Below are positions 11,817 to 22,114 of a DNA stretch of 64,000 nucleotides, in pieces; within the stretch, counting starts at the first letter, position 1; each line of letters starts with the position of its first letter. The DNA lies in assembly GCF_016920785.2 (NCBI RefSeq), contig NW_024609857.1:12562716-12626715 (forward strand), written 5' to 3'. The position numbers and the translations under genes were made by a program. This stretch comes from Ixodes scapularis. Its lineage: Eukaryota > Arthropoda > Arachnida > Ixodida > Ixodidae. A model generated the notes under the pieces. The model saw only the letters and a list, made by a program, of their open reading frames with translations, had not been told where the DNA came from and did not search any database.

Positions 11817-13029
11817 CTAATATGAATAAATAAAAGAAATATATTTCAGCACGTTCAGGCGCTGTAAGGCTCTCAAGTTCTATACGCAATTCAAACTTCC
11901 TCCGTCAAATTGGAAAGAGTTGATGAAGAGAATAACGCAAGTTAAATAACTAAAACTAACAAAAAAATTATTCTGCGCCAGTAACGTCTCGAAGTATCTT
12001 GTGAAAAAGACAAGCAAAGAATACGTAAGCAAATGAGTTCTTATTATAAATCCTCCCCTTCCTAAACCGACCTGAAAAGTTGTTTTTATTATTTGCGGGG
12101 AGGACGGAGGATTATTCTTTTACGTCGCAGCACAATCTCCGGGAAAGTGAAGGTTACCCATTCGAAGAAGCGATTTCGCTCTTGCCTAGGGTTCCTGTGC
12201 CGGTCCTGATAATGGGAGGTCGAAAAATGGAAGGAAGTTCGCGACGTATTTTTTGTCACCTTTTTCTACTGTTCCTATTTACTCCGAGGGATTTCAAAGA
12301 AAAACGGGGAGCGACCAGAGACGACCCGCTTTTGTGCCACTAAAAAGACGTTTTTAAGCGGATTAACACGTTGACCTCTGAATTAAAGTTGAGTATAACG
12401 AAGTGTCTTCGCTTTCACCGGTGCGGACGAAAATTCATAAATTGAATTGCAATTTTATTTTTACGCTACTTTGTTGTTTTTTTTATGAAACTTATAGCGT
12501 TTGCTTGCGCCGATGCAACACTAAGTAGACCCGCGGGCACCAAGGAATTTTCGAATGAAAAATACAAAATATCAGAAGTCGTGCTCTTGTGTTCAAAATT
12601 AATCCCCGGAAACTTTTGGGAAGATTTCATGGCGACTACGAACTTCATTAGTTACTTTCCTTAAATAAATTATCTTCAAATGTGTACAGACCGAACACTA
12701 AGTTAGCACAAATAAAACCACTATGCTATAATATTGCAGACACATATCTTAGTGAACGTGAGGTGCTGACCCGGTGTCTCTAGTTGGTTAAATGCTCTTT
12801 GCAAGGCTTGGTTATGACCGTTATGAGCACGGCGGCCCATCACCCTGGGCGGCAGGCTTGATGGTGTCAGCTTTTAAGGAACACGGTAAATGTGTTTTTT
12901 GGCTAATTTTTTTGTAAAAGCATGGTTCATTCACTACTTGAAGCAACCTCGAGATACTCGTGCAAATGTAGCAAAGAAAAATTAAGTTTATAGCGTCTCG
13001 TATACTTATTTACTCCTGTTTGTGATGTA

Positions 13030-13500
13030 TATGTAAAAGATGTCCCCAAAAAAAAATATTTCGAGATTTTTTTTTTTTTTGCAAACTTAATTTTCGGATT
13101 TCCGAACCCTCATTCTTCGTCTAATGGTAGCGCTAGAGGTCTGAACCCAATGCAAAAGTTTTAACCCGAACGGACACCTTATTCAAAAGTTGTAAGTTAT
13201 TTTCTGACACTTTCAACGGGAAAATGCAGCCCATTTTTGCCCCTTTTCGGCTTCTGGTGCCATAGAAATCCATGAATTAGAGAGCTCCATCGCCCACAAT
13301 TTTCCCATCAAACTTCAAAAAAAAAAAAAAAACACTTCTAGCTTTTGAATAACATATCGGATCGGAATGAAACTTTGGCATCTGGTCCGGAACTCCAGCG
13401 ATACCTTTAGGTGGAGAATGAGTATTCAGCAAAGCGTTGTTTATTTTTTCCGGTGAAAAGAACCGCGCACATTGTTTTTTGGGGACACCCTACTCTGTAT
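13030..13500. mobile_element. Repeat element with GTGTCCCCAAAAAA-type inverted ends
   Basis: The left end near 13039-13055 (GATGTCCCCAAAAAAA) is complementary to the right end near 13474-13493 (TTTTTTGGGGACACCC). A part of the interior (GGTGGAGAATGAG, then TTATTTTTTCCGGTGAAAAG) recurs in diverged form near 26210-26300. This suggests a dispersed TIR element of about 470 bp, possibly mariner-like. No coding frame is visible. Confidence 0.5.
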
Positions 13501-13710
13501 GTGGGTGAATGTTACTGAGCTTACCGTTATTTTCCCAAGACGTACACTTTTGAAGCGCCAAAAACCATCGTGTCTTCGTCCGACAAACAAATCTTAAAAG
13601 AGCTATTTCGTGCAGTGCGTGAATAATGCTCAAAACTTTATTTTTTTTTTAAAGGTCACAATGAGTATACATACGGGCAAAGCGATGATGCAAGTATGAG
13701 TGCATCCTGA

Positions 13711-13712
13711 AA

Positions 13713-13810
<98 letters not shown>
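13711..13810. repeat. Poly(A) followed by long (TA)n microsatellite
   Basis: A run of about 20 A (13711-13730) is followed by about 80 bp of uninterrupted TA dinucleotides. The Tyr-Ile frame through it is an artefact. Confidence 0.98.
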
Positions 13811-13811
<1 letters not shown>

Positions 13812-14177
13812 GCTCGAGGCGGAATTTTGGTAACGATAGCCTTATCTAAATCTGCAAGCCTTCTAGAAAGCTGCGTAGAACTAAACGGGTAGACATACAT
13901 CGACGAAAGTTAACGTCCATCTGTATGCAACGACTGTAACATTAACATTTTTCTTACCCGTACGAGATGGAATATTAGCCGTAGTGTAACTGCAAGCAGG
14001 TGTGGTCACTGAAGGAACGAGGATGGCAGGGCGTTCCTTCGTACGCCCTGCCTCCAGTCATAGCATCCTATGTACTGACAAAGCCTGGCAGATCGCCACG
14101 ATAAGCGGCCGCCGAAATGGAAAAGGTGGAGCGGCAGACAACGGATGTGAGGAGAGCCACGTGACTGGCGCCCCGCT

Positions 14178-14238
14178 GCGGCGAGACGCCGAAGCACACT
14201 TGTCCCGACCGAACAAGTGTGTTTCGGGTCTTCGCCGC
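14178..14238. repeat. Short inverted repeat with 26-bp arms
   Basis: GCGGCGAGACGCCGAAGCAC and ACTTGT on the left pair with ACAAGTGTGTTTCGGGTC and TTCGCCGC on the right, with about four mismatches and a 9-nt loop. It lies in a GC-richer block upstream of the first recognised exon. Confidence 0.6.
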
Positions 14239-14919
14239 TACAAAAGTTGTGCGTTGACGTCCAGGTTACCCAAAAAATGGCTCTTCGATGCTCTGTGCTA
14301 CCAGATCCTGGCGTTCCAAATCTCTGACCGGGCACTCTATTGCTCCGCCGTCGAACTGCCAGGCTTTGTGAGTATTGAGGAGGCTATGTCGCTGCCGTGC
14401 ACGCTCAATGCCTACGAGACGCAGAACTGTTATCGAAGCACGCACTCGAAGCAAAGCAATTGAAGGGCGTCCCTATATTTCTCATTCTGTCAGTGACAAT
14501 TAAGATGACGGCCGAGACACTTTCCGCAATTTCTCTCGGAGCTCGTACTTCATTTCGTCAAGTGCTGCATTCATGACACTGCGTCTACGCTTCCCCTTGG
14601 CGCCAAACATGTTTCGGTGGCGCTCCCGTTCTGACGTCGCGATAATGATTTGCGTAGCCGTGGAATCACCGGTAGCGATCCTGGCTATACTTATCATCCG
14701 TTGCGACAACGAGTCGAATTGTGTGTACAGGAATCAAGGCGAAAGCTATAAGAGCCCTCGCGGCTCTTAGACCAACGCCGTTTAAGTCGACAGTCTGGTA
14801 TACAGTGCTGTCATGCCCGTCGTCTGGCCAATCGCGGCGGGCCTCTATACCTCAGCGACTCTTTCGGTCGAGCGCATCGCCCAAACGCGCTGCTCATCTC
14901 CTCTTCGCTTGACACGCAG

Positions 14920-15113
14920 GTGCGAAAACGTGGACTCCGTGATCGGCTTCATCACAATCAAGGGCCAGCGCGAGCGGCTGGACAACTTCTGCGGGTCCCA
15001 CCTGCCCAACCAGATCATGTCCAACGAGCACCGCATGACGGTCATCTTCCAGAGCTTCGGCAACAGGCCGCCCAGTGTCAAGGGCTTCCGGGCCATCTAC
15101 CAGTTCGTCACCA
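14920..15113 (+). CDS. CUB-domain protein (SOL-1-like), exon encoding C-terminal half of a CUB domain
   Basis: The exon follows an acceptor CGCAG (ending 14919) and is followed by a consensus donor GTGAGT (15114). Its first base completes a codon (phase 2 entry) and its last base starts one (phase 1 exit). The 64 codons begin CENVDSVIGFITIKG, followed later by a NFCGSHLP stretch and an ending GFRAIYQFVT. This is the second half of a CUB domain: the third Cys, a fourth Cys in a 'xCG' context, a hydrophobic VIFQS strand, and the closing GFxAxYxF motif. CUB domains are extracellular beta-sandwich modules for protein or carbohydrate binding. The matching first half must be on an upstream exon that I cannot see. 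The codon third positions are much richer in G and C than the surrounding intron sequence. Confidence 0.85.
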
Positions 15114-16886
15114 GTGAGTGGGACGCCTCCCTAAAGTCGCGGTCTTCGTAACACATCATCGTACACGCTGTTCGCCGCAGATACGATGACAGAATTACGC
15201 ATCGAGCATGCTCGAAGCCCGTTTGCTTCATGCATGCTTCGAGTACGTATGCCGACAGCTTTCTCTATGACTAATGTGACGTTATACAAGGAAGGCCTTA
15301 GACAGTGTCTACTGCAGGCTGTCTTTTGTATGACGTAGTAGCAGTGTGACCGCAGCGTACGGCCGGTTCATACATTTGAGTTTGACCGCGCCGATTGGGT
15401 TGGGATCTATGTAGCGCTGGCGCCATCTCTTGGGTAGACCTGTAACACTGCCAAACTGCGTTTAACTTGGACGGAAAGGCAGTGGCTAATGAACGCGCTT
15501 GACCACGCAAAAGAGAGATCTTCGCTCTCTCTTCATGGGTGGTCCAAAACCAGAACTCCTTCGCGTAGCGTTTCAAAGTTGAAAACATCTAAACTAGATC
15601 GATAAATACGTAAAAAGAAAACTAAATGAAATATATAATCGGAACAGTTCGTTGCTATCTTCAAGTAAAACGCCTCAAAAACACAAACAATAAAACACCG
15701 CAAAACGCCGTCTTTTTTTTTTTTTGCGTTTCTGGCGCGTGATGTGCAAAATAGATAGGCTCTGGTATGATGTACTTGACAACACTTACAACTATAAGTG
15801 TCTAATATCTCTAACAAGGTTTTGAATTGGGCGTGTTGGTAAAGGTTTGACGTATTGTTGTCCTGTCGTGTCTGTTCCTTTTATCGTCTTTGTTTTTTGG
15901 AACTGTTACACCCACCATGTCTAATCTCTCACGTAGTTTAACTATAGGGGGCAAAGTGTACGCTGAGAACAACAGTTGTCTTTCTTGAGTGACCAGCATT
16001 ACTATTAGGTTGGTACCTGTTGTTTTGAAGCGTTATCGCATCTATGCGTAATAAGGTGACATATTCGCAATGGCTTCTTTACGCGTATACGCATAATGAA
16101 TATTACTGTTTTGAAGGCGAAATATGTATAGTGTCAGTATCATCCGCTGTACATGGTGAGACACGCGATGTTCTCATTTTTAAAACTATTCACTTTTCAC
16201 CTCCCATACGCGTGGCTGGTTCTTTATAAAGACTATTATCACGACAGACCCAAGTTCAAGCTGCTAAGCTGGATGGCAATTAAGGGGAATCAAACCAACG
16301 TAATAAATTTTATACAATTAGGTATAAATAGAACATGAAATAGCATTGATATGTGATCAGTGGCGTAGTTTGTCTATCAGGCACCAGGAGCCCTGAAGAC
16401 TTTGGTCGCCCCTTGGCTCCCCGAGCACTAAACGCGTCCATGATAGGAGTGCTGTGACGTCATGGGCGTCTGCAACTGACGAACCATGACGGGGGAGAAG
16501 AGGTTGCCGCCATACCTGGCACCCCTCACCCCACCCATGTAACTGGGAAGCCAATACTCCCCCGTTAGTGCAGCACTCTATCACATACATACAGTGGCGC
16601 AGTAATTGGGGGGGGAGGGGGGGGGGGGGGTATCCGCTTCCCAGTTACATCAGAAGCTAACAGCTATTTGTTATCAACATAATCCGTGGCGATGCGAGGT
16701 GATTTCCGGATTGGGTGCGAGATCATTTCGACTCGGGCAGAATTTAAGAATGCGACATCGCGACGGGTGCCTTCTTGTCTACATAACACGTCTGAAAAAT
16801 GGGAGGTATTTGTGGAGCTAGTATAGCTGAAGTCGACAGGTCGATTGACATGAATATTACTAACTATTCTTTCTTTTTTCTTGCAG
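15114..16886 (+). other. Intron 1 of the CUB gene (visible part)
   Basis: GT-AG intron (GTGAGT...TTGCAG) of about 1.8 kb, phase 1. It contains one terminal fragment of the MITE family seen at 10784 (about 15318-15352: GTCTTTTGTATGA...GCAGTGTGAC) and an inverted repeat at 16534-16652 around a poly-G run. Nothing else was recognised. Confidence 0.8.
16534..16652. repeat. Inverted repeat around a poly-G tract
   Basis: ATGTAACTGGGAAGC (about 16539) is complementary to GCTTCCCAGTTACAT (about 16635-16650). The centre holds GTGGCGCAGTAATTGG and a long G run interrupted once by A (16609-16630). CAGTGGCG-type starts near 16359 and 16573 suggest hAT-like termini, but no target duplication was found. 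Confidence 0.5.
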
Positions 16887-16925
16887 ATTTTGGCATTCCT
16901 TCAGGTCGCCAGGATCCTCAGGGAG
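16887..16925 (+). CDS. CUB-domain protein (SOL-1-like), 39-nt linker microexon
   Basis: A 39-nt exon between a polypyrimidine/TTGCAG acceptor (ending 16886) and a GTGAGT donor (from 16926). Joined in phase 1 to the previous exon it adds 13 residues, (N)FGIPSGRQDPQG, and leaves one base for the next codon. It links the first CUB domain to the next. The perfect phase match, strong splice sites and a sequence reminiscent of the inter-CUB linker in arthropod SOL-1-like proteins support it. Because it is symmetric (phase 1-1), skipping it would preserve the reading frame. It is too short to be called as an isolated open frame. Confidence 0.75.
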
Positions 16926-19900
16926 GTGAGTCCGTGATAACTTATCACAAATTAACATAATTTGATGCTTTTGTAAAACTTGTGCTCTTCTGAGAGAATT
17001 GACGGCATCTTCGCAATGCGTATGTGTATTCGGTGATGCGCGTTAACTATGAAGGAAGCATAACCTGATTCTGAGAAAATATTATAAAGGTCAAGTGATA
17101 CTAAGAAATACGTCGCACCTCGACACACTCGGGCTTGATTTCAGACTTCCTGAACAGTGTTATGCTTAAAAGAGCTCTCCTGTTGTAAAAGTGTATTTTT
17201 CCTTGTAAATAAATGTGCAGCGTATTGCGATCTTCGGTGACTCTTTAGGCATAATAAAAGAACTGCTAAATTACTTTCGTTAAAGAATGACGAATAAAAA
17301 AAAAACGAGAAATAGCTTCGGCACTTTAAACAATTGCGCCTCAGCGAATTCCGGAAGACCATCCCCACCACGATTCCAGCCACATCCAACGACGCAGTGG
17401 CGTCTAAACCCACCGTAGCTTTATCGCTGCTAATAAAAACTAAAACAAAGGAAAACAACCGATCCGAGCACCAACGCTTCCCGAGGACGGAGTCATCCAA
17501 TAGGGAAGAAAAAGGAGTAGCGTCCCTCGTTTCCCCAGTTCAGAGAAACCAGGCAATCTCTTTCTTTTTTTTTTTTTTTCTTTTTTTTTTCCCCTAATGT
17601 TTCGGGGTGGAAGAGGCCTGTGCAACGCTGTCAGTTGGCATGAGGAACGGCGGTTCGTCATCCGCGGAATCCTAAACTCGGCGTCGCTGTTCGCCGCCAT
17701 GGAAACAAACAACCCCCCGAACCCTCCTCGGCTCCTCAAGAGAGCGACGACGACGATGCGGGGCGCTCGTCTTCGTTATTATGGCCCAGACGCGCTCGAA
17801 TGTCCGCGGCGAACGGCCCTCAGCGGCGATATTTCCTCGACGAACAACGGGGAAAAGCAGTTTTAGGACCAATGGGAAACTCGAGATCTGGTGGTTGTTC
17901 TTGTTGTTGGTGTCCTTGTTGTTGTTCCGCTCTTTGTGTCGTTAATATTATTCTCGCTACTGCCGCTGAGTGTTGCGTTGGCGGCGCCCGGTGGATTCTC
18001 CGGGGAAGATTTAGCGGCCAGAACGCCGGCCACGCGAGTTCCGGACGTAGAAGATGTGTGGCGCTCTTGAAAGCCGAAGCCGTTATCTTAGACTCCCACG
18101 GAGGAGCATCGGAGGCTATCTCAGACTGCTCAACCGCTGAATCGGTAGTGCGCCCCCCCATTTTGAGTGCACACTTCTTTCTTTTTTCTTTTTTTCTTGC
18201 ACTTTTGTGTTAGTTGACGCCGACTGATCCCCTGGAACGGCGTCCAGTGCAGTCTCGAGCGGGTGGTGCTCTGTTCAGCAGTCTTTGTGTCTTTCGACGA
18301 GTCGTCGTTCTCTTTATGGGGGAAAATGGTGGAGGGGTATCTGGGTTTTACGAATGATGGTTCCTTTCGCGTTTCTTTGTTTCACCTACCGTATCGTATA
18401 ATTGATGTGCTTCTATGAGGAAAATATAGACGTTGGGTAGGCAAGCGTCAGTCTTGGGCATTGCGTTGAGTGCGTTCTCGCGTGCTCTAGAGAGATCGCA
18501 ACCAGAGACGTTCTGCGGAAGCCTTCGAATCCGTTCAACGATGCGGCGCTGCGAATATTACTTCAGTTTGTTCTGCTTCCGAACTTGTCGTCTCATCTCT
18601 TTTTGTTTACTCTTGGTCTCTTTAACGATAGCAATCTTTCTCGTAGTGTATTTTTTTTCTTCCCGATTCATCTAGCAAAAGGGGAAGCACAGCCAGCTAA
18701 ATCGGACAGTTTTTTGTTTGTGTGCTTTTTTAAGCTTCAGTATCAACATCCTTTGTGAGTTCCTTGGCAAAATTCGCATAGCGTTTTTGTTGTTGTTGTT
18801 TTTTACACTCGAGAAACGATTATTAAGTTTCATTTTATTTACATAAGTCGTCTTGTGTATATAGTATTTTAATGGCAGGTTCACGCGGAACCTAAAACAG
18901 CTCCAGGGAATGAGATTGAATAGAATAATTTGCACGGTGGGTTCGTTCTCTGAACTCTCTTTTGCTCTTTAGGCTGTGTTACACTTTTCGAGAAGTGGGC
19001 GTTTCATTACTCGCTCTGGTTACGTTAAAAGGAGGATCCATTAAGGCCTTTCGATCGATCAACTTCTTCTTTCCAGGCAGTCAAACTCAATCGTCACCTT
19101 GATACAGTTTCTTAATAAACGGTACTCTGTAGTGTAACAGAAAATCTTCCAAGACATCGACTCGACAAAGAATCGTTAATTAGTCCTCCACGTTCGCTGT
19201 ATGGATATACATCAAATACCTATCTTCAAATACCTATCGCCTCGGAGCGTTCCTCCGAGGCGTATCGATATCTTGATGTGTGCCGTTTTTAAACCCGCCA
19301 AGTTTCTCAAGACAAGAACAAAAAAAAAAAAAAGAGAAGAAAAAGGGGAGGGGGAATTCTAGCAAGCTTTATGTTTTAAAACTCCCCGGAGTCCAGCCAG
19401 AAGAAAATGCGGCGACCAATTGAACTCCGAAAGGCACGCACTTTTCTAGATTCCCAGAATCGGGTCCCATCCTTTCATTCAAGGCGGTGAGTCGACGAGT
19501 GCCTTGTCGCTCGCTCTACTTTCTTCCTTATGTATGCCATAGCCTCCATGGTAGGACTGTCGTCCCTCCCGCTCCCTTTCCCCTATGGCCTCGTCGATTT
19601 TTTGAAGAAACGCGTAAGAAGACAGGGAAGGCAGAGCATTTGTGCTCTAGGGAGAGCGTTGCAGCGCAGAAACAGCCAAACAGCCTCGAAGGCGTGCGGA
19701 TGAATCCGTTCTAAGAGCACCGCTTGCTCGCTTCATGCCCCCAAGCTCAATAAAACCCGCAGTGAGGGTTTCTCGGTCCGGGGCCCTCTTTTAATGCCTC
19801 GCCGCGTTTCCTCTTGGAAACGTGTGTGTGCGTGCGTGCGTTTGTGTGTGTGTGGCGAGTGGGAGGAAGCACAACTAGCGATTCTCCCATAGTAAGCCGC

Positions 19901-21945
19901 CTTCGCTCTACAACACAGCTCGGCCAGCGGTTGCTTGTTGGAAGGAATAAAAGTTGGGAGTAGACTTTCCTGTCGGTTGCTTGTTTCCGGCTTCGTTCGA
20001 TACGCCGGATGGTTTTCGCCTCGGACGAGGCGCGCCGCGGGGGGCTGTTTGCGCGGGCTGCGCTCGCGAACAAGGCTCTCGTCGAGGGAAGAAGGAAAGA
20101 AAAAAAAAAGGAATAAACGAAGCGCAGAGTTCGTTTCGTGCTTAGAGAATGCGCAAATCGCGCTCTGCTTCTGTAAAGAAGAAAAAAAAGAAGACAGTGT
20201 AAGTGCGCGAGAGATGGGGAAGAGCGTTTCCCGCCGGGGAGGAGGCGGTAGTTTGAATGTCTCAACAGTTGGATCGTGAAAGAAAGGAATATCAAAATGT
20301 TTACGATGCAATGTCATTCTCGTTGGGTTTGTCGCCTCACGTTCGGAGCGTGGGATTATTGCTTCGTTGTTTTCGGGAGAGCGCCCGCTGTTGCGGTCCT
20401 TAAGGCCCCGGTTCGTTTCTCGACGGAATGTATGAAAAGTATAGCTATACGTTGCCTCGCTTTTAATAGGGGTTGTGTTTACGTAGACACAAACAGCAGA
20501 GGCAGAGCGTAGTTCCTTCTCCATGCAGCAAGTATCACATAAACATGCGTCGAACAAAAGCGCTGCCTTTCTTTCTTTTTTTCTTTTCTGCGCACGTGTA
20601 ATTTTTTTTTCAGCTTATCCGTGGTAGCTGTTCAGCTTTAAGCACCAGTTTGAGAAAAAGCTTTTAACGCGGGCGGTGAACTCTTCATCGCGTGTATCAT
20701 TTTTAGAACTCTTCATGCTGTACAAACGGTTTAATTATTGGTTTCATGTTACCATATATTTAACACCGCGCACACATAACTTCTCGAAAGTCCCTGACCG
20801 AAACGCAAAAAGAAAAGGGAAGAGGGGGGAGTCTTCACATGTTTATGTTGCATATATGCAGAAGGCGAGTGACACAAAACTGGTCGAGTAAAAAAAGTTT
20901 CATTATATATCAGCCTAAGTCATTATATATATGTCTATCAAGTAAACCAATGACTAGATGCAAAATCAGGTGCCCTAGCCAAGCACATCAGGACTTTATC
21001 TTGTGGTTCTGTGACCTCGGTTTTATGTTTACATTTTGACGTGTCAAGGGTATTTATTCTCAGATTAAATCTAAACGTGCACTGCGGTAATGAATGAAGC
21101 CATTTCTTTCGTCCTACTTTGGTGTTCACTGCATCAAACTATAGGGATGAAGTCAAAACTTCGCCAGTAGCTTATGTTGCACGGGCCCTGGTATATTAAA
21201 ATAAATATAAAAAAAGTCTTAGGTAAGAGCTTGAGCTTCTACCTTTCTCGGCGTAGGGTATAAACTGTGAGGAATTCCGTGCGTGTCGCCTGCTGGGCAA
21301 GCATGGCGGGATCGTGCCACGGCACGGAAGAAGCGGAGAATGAACATAAACCTCCCCAAGCATTCCGATAGTGTGACTCAAGATCAATATAGTAACGACA
21401 TTATGGTAAGAACAATCTAAGTGAACCCAAACAATTAGTAGTCCGCATAGAAGAATCATGCGTCAACGACTACCCTATTCTGACTGCAAGAGGTTTCGAT
21501 ACGTCCTAGGGTCATATTAATTTCTATTGCATTGCTCGTTGTCTTTCTCAAGATATCTGCTACCTTTGTTCGTTGAATAGTTGTAATATTTGTAGAGCCA
21601 GATACTAATTACTCCATAAAAAAAGTACTAGTTTCTTTTTTTGTGCTAATATTATTTAGATATTAAATGCCTCGGCGTGATAATCCCATTATGTAAACGC
21701 TTGTAATATCACCGCCATCACCGCACGCGAACGTGCAAGAAAAGAAAAGCGCAAAAAACAAAAAACGCAACAAGACAGAATGTGTAGAAACTAGACAAAT
21801 GTAGAAGACGCTAAGAAGACCGGCGATCTTTTCTTTAGAAGGCTCGGAATCGCACCCGTCGTTTCTTTGCTGCTACTTATCTTGAAGGTCGACAAGATCA
21901 CTGTATGACATTCCTTTTTGTCTTCTCTTTTTTTCTTTTTTTCAG
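16926..21945 (+). other. Intron 2 of the CUB gene
   Basis: GT-AG intron of about 5.0 kb, phase 1. It includes two GC-richer blocks (about 17600-18140 and 19740-20560) in which several overlapping frames stay open on both strands; none has a recognisable domain. There is also an imperfect hairpin at about 19225-19270 (GCCTCGGAG/CTCCGAGGC). The acceptor is preceded by a long polypyrimidine tract ending TTTCAG. Confidence 0.75.
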
Positions 21946-22114
21946 TGTGCACCTTCATCTACAACAGCTCTGAGGTGTCGAACGGGACCTTCTCGACGCC
22001 CAACTACCCGGGCGTGTACCCGCGAGACACCGAGTGCCACTACCTGTTCTACGGGAAGAGCAACGAGAAGATCTACATCGAGTTCGCCTACTTCGATGTC
22101 GAAGGCGTGCCACC
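21946..22114 (+). CDS. CUB-domain protein (SOL-1-like), exon encoding N-terminal half of the second CUB domain
   Basis: The exon enters in phase 1 after TTTTTTTCAG and leaves in phase 2 before GTAAGC (22115). It encodes the first half of a CUB domain: CTFIYNSSE, then the hallmark NGTFSTPNYPGVYP, a second Cys in DTECHYLFYG, and the EKIYIEFAYFDVEG strand. Cys1 and Cys2 should form the first CUB disulfide. Together with the exon at 30214 it gives a complete CUB domain of about 113 residues, the normal length. The NSS and NGT sequons suggest N-glycosylation of an extracellular protein. The similarity to SOL-1-like CUB proteins of arthropods is by recognition, not a search. Confidence 0.9.

Larger units (their letters stand above)
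1..14919. other. Upstream non-coding region (intron or 5' flank) rich in mobile-element debris
   Basis: No exon could be recognised here. The first clear exon begins at 14920 in the middle of a CUB domain, so at least one upstream exon must exist. I looked for a CUB first half (a Cys, then a G-T-F-x-S-P-N-Y-P-like stretch) in the longer open frames and found none. It may lie left of the window or be too short or divergent to see. The sequence is AT-rich with many homopolymer runs and contains the separately listed MITEs, hairpins, LINE fragment, tandem repeats and TA microsatellite. Stretches such as 6000-9300 and 11820-13020 show nothing I can name. Confidence 0.6.

Noticed and set aside
13649..13900. 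Frame with a long Tyr-Ile repeat
   Set aside because: Translation of the (TA)n microsatellite.
14002..14463. 153-codon plus-strand frame just upstream of the first CUB exon, considered as the missing 5' exon
   Set aside because: No CUB first-half features (no NYP block, no matching Cys pattern), and the region includes a hairpin.
19733..20557. 274-codon minus-strand frame as a gene
   Set aside because: It overlaps two other long frames in different registers, has no recognisable motif and lies in an intron. Kept only as a low-interest finding.
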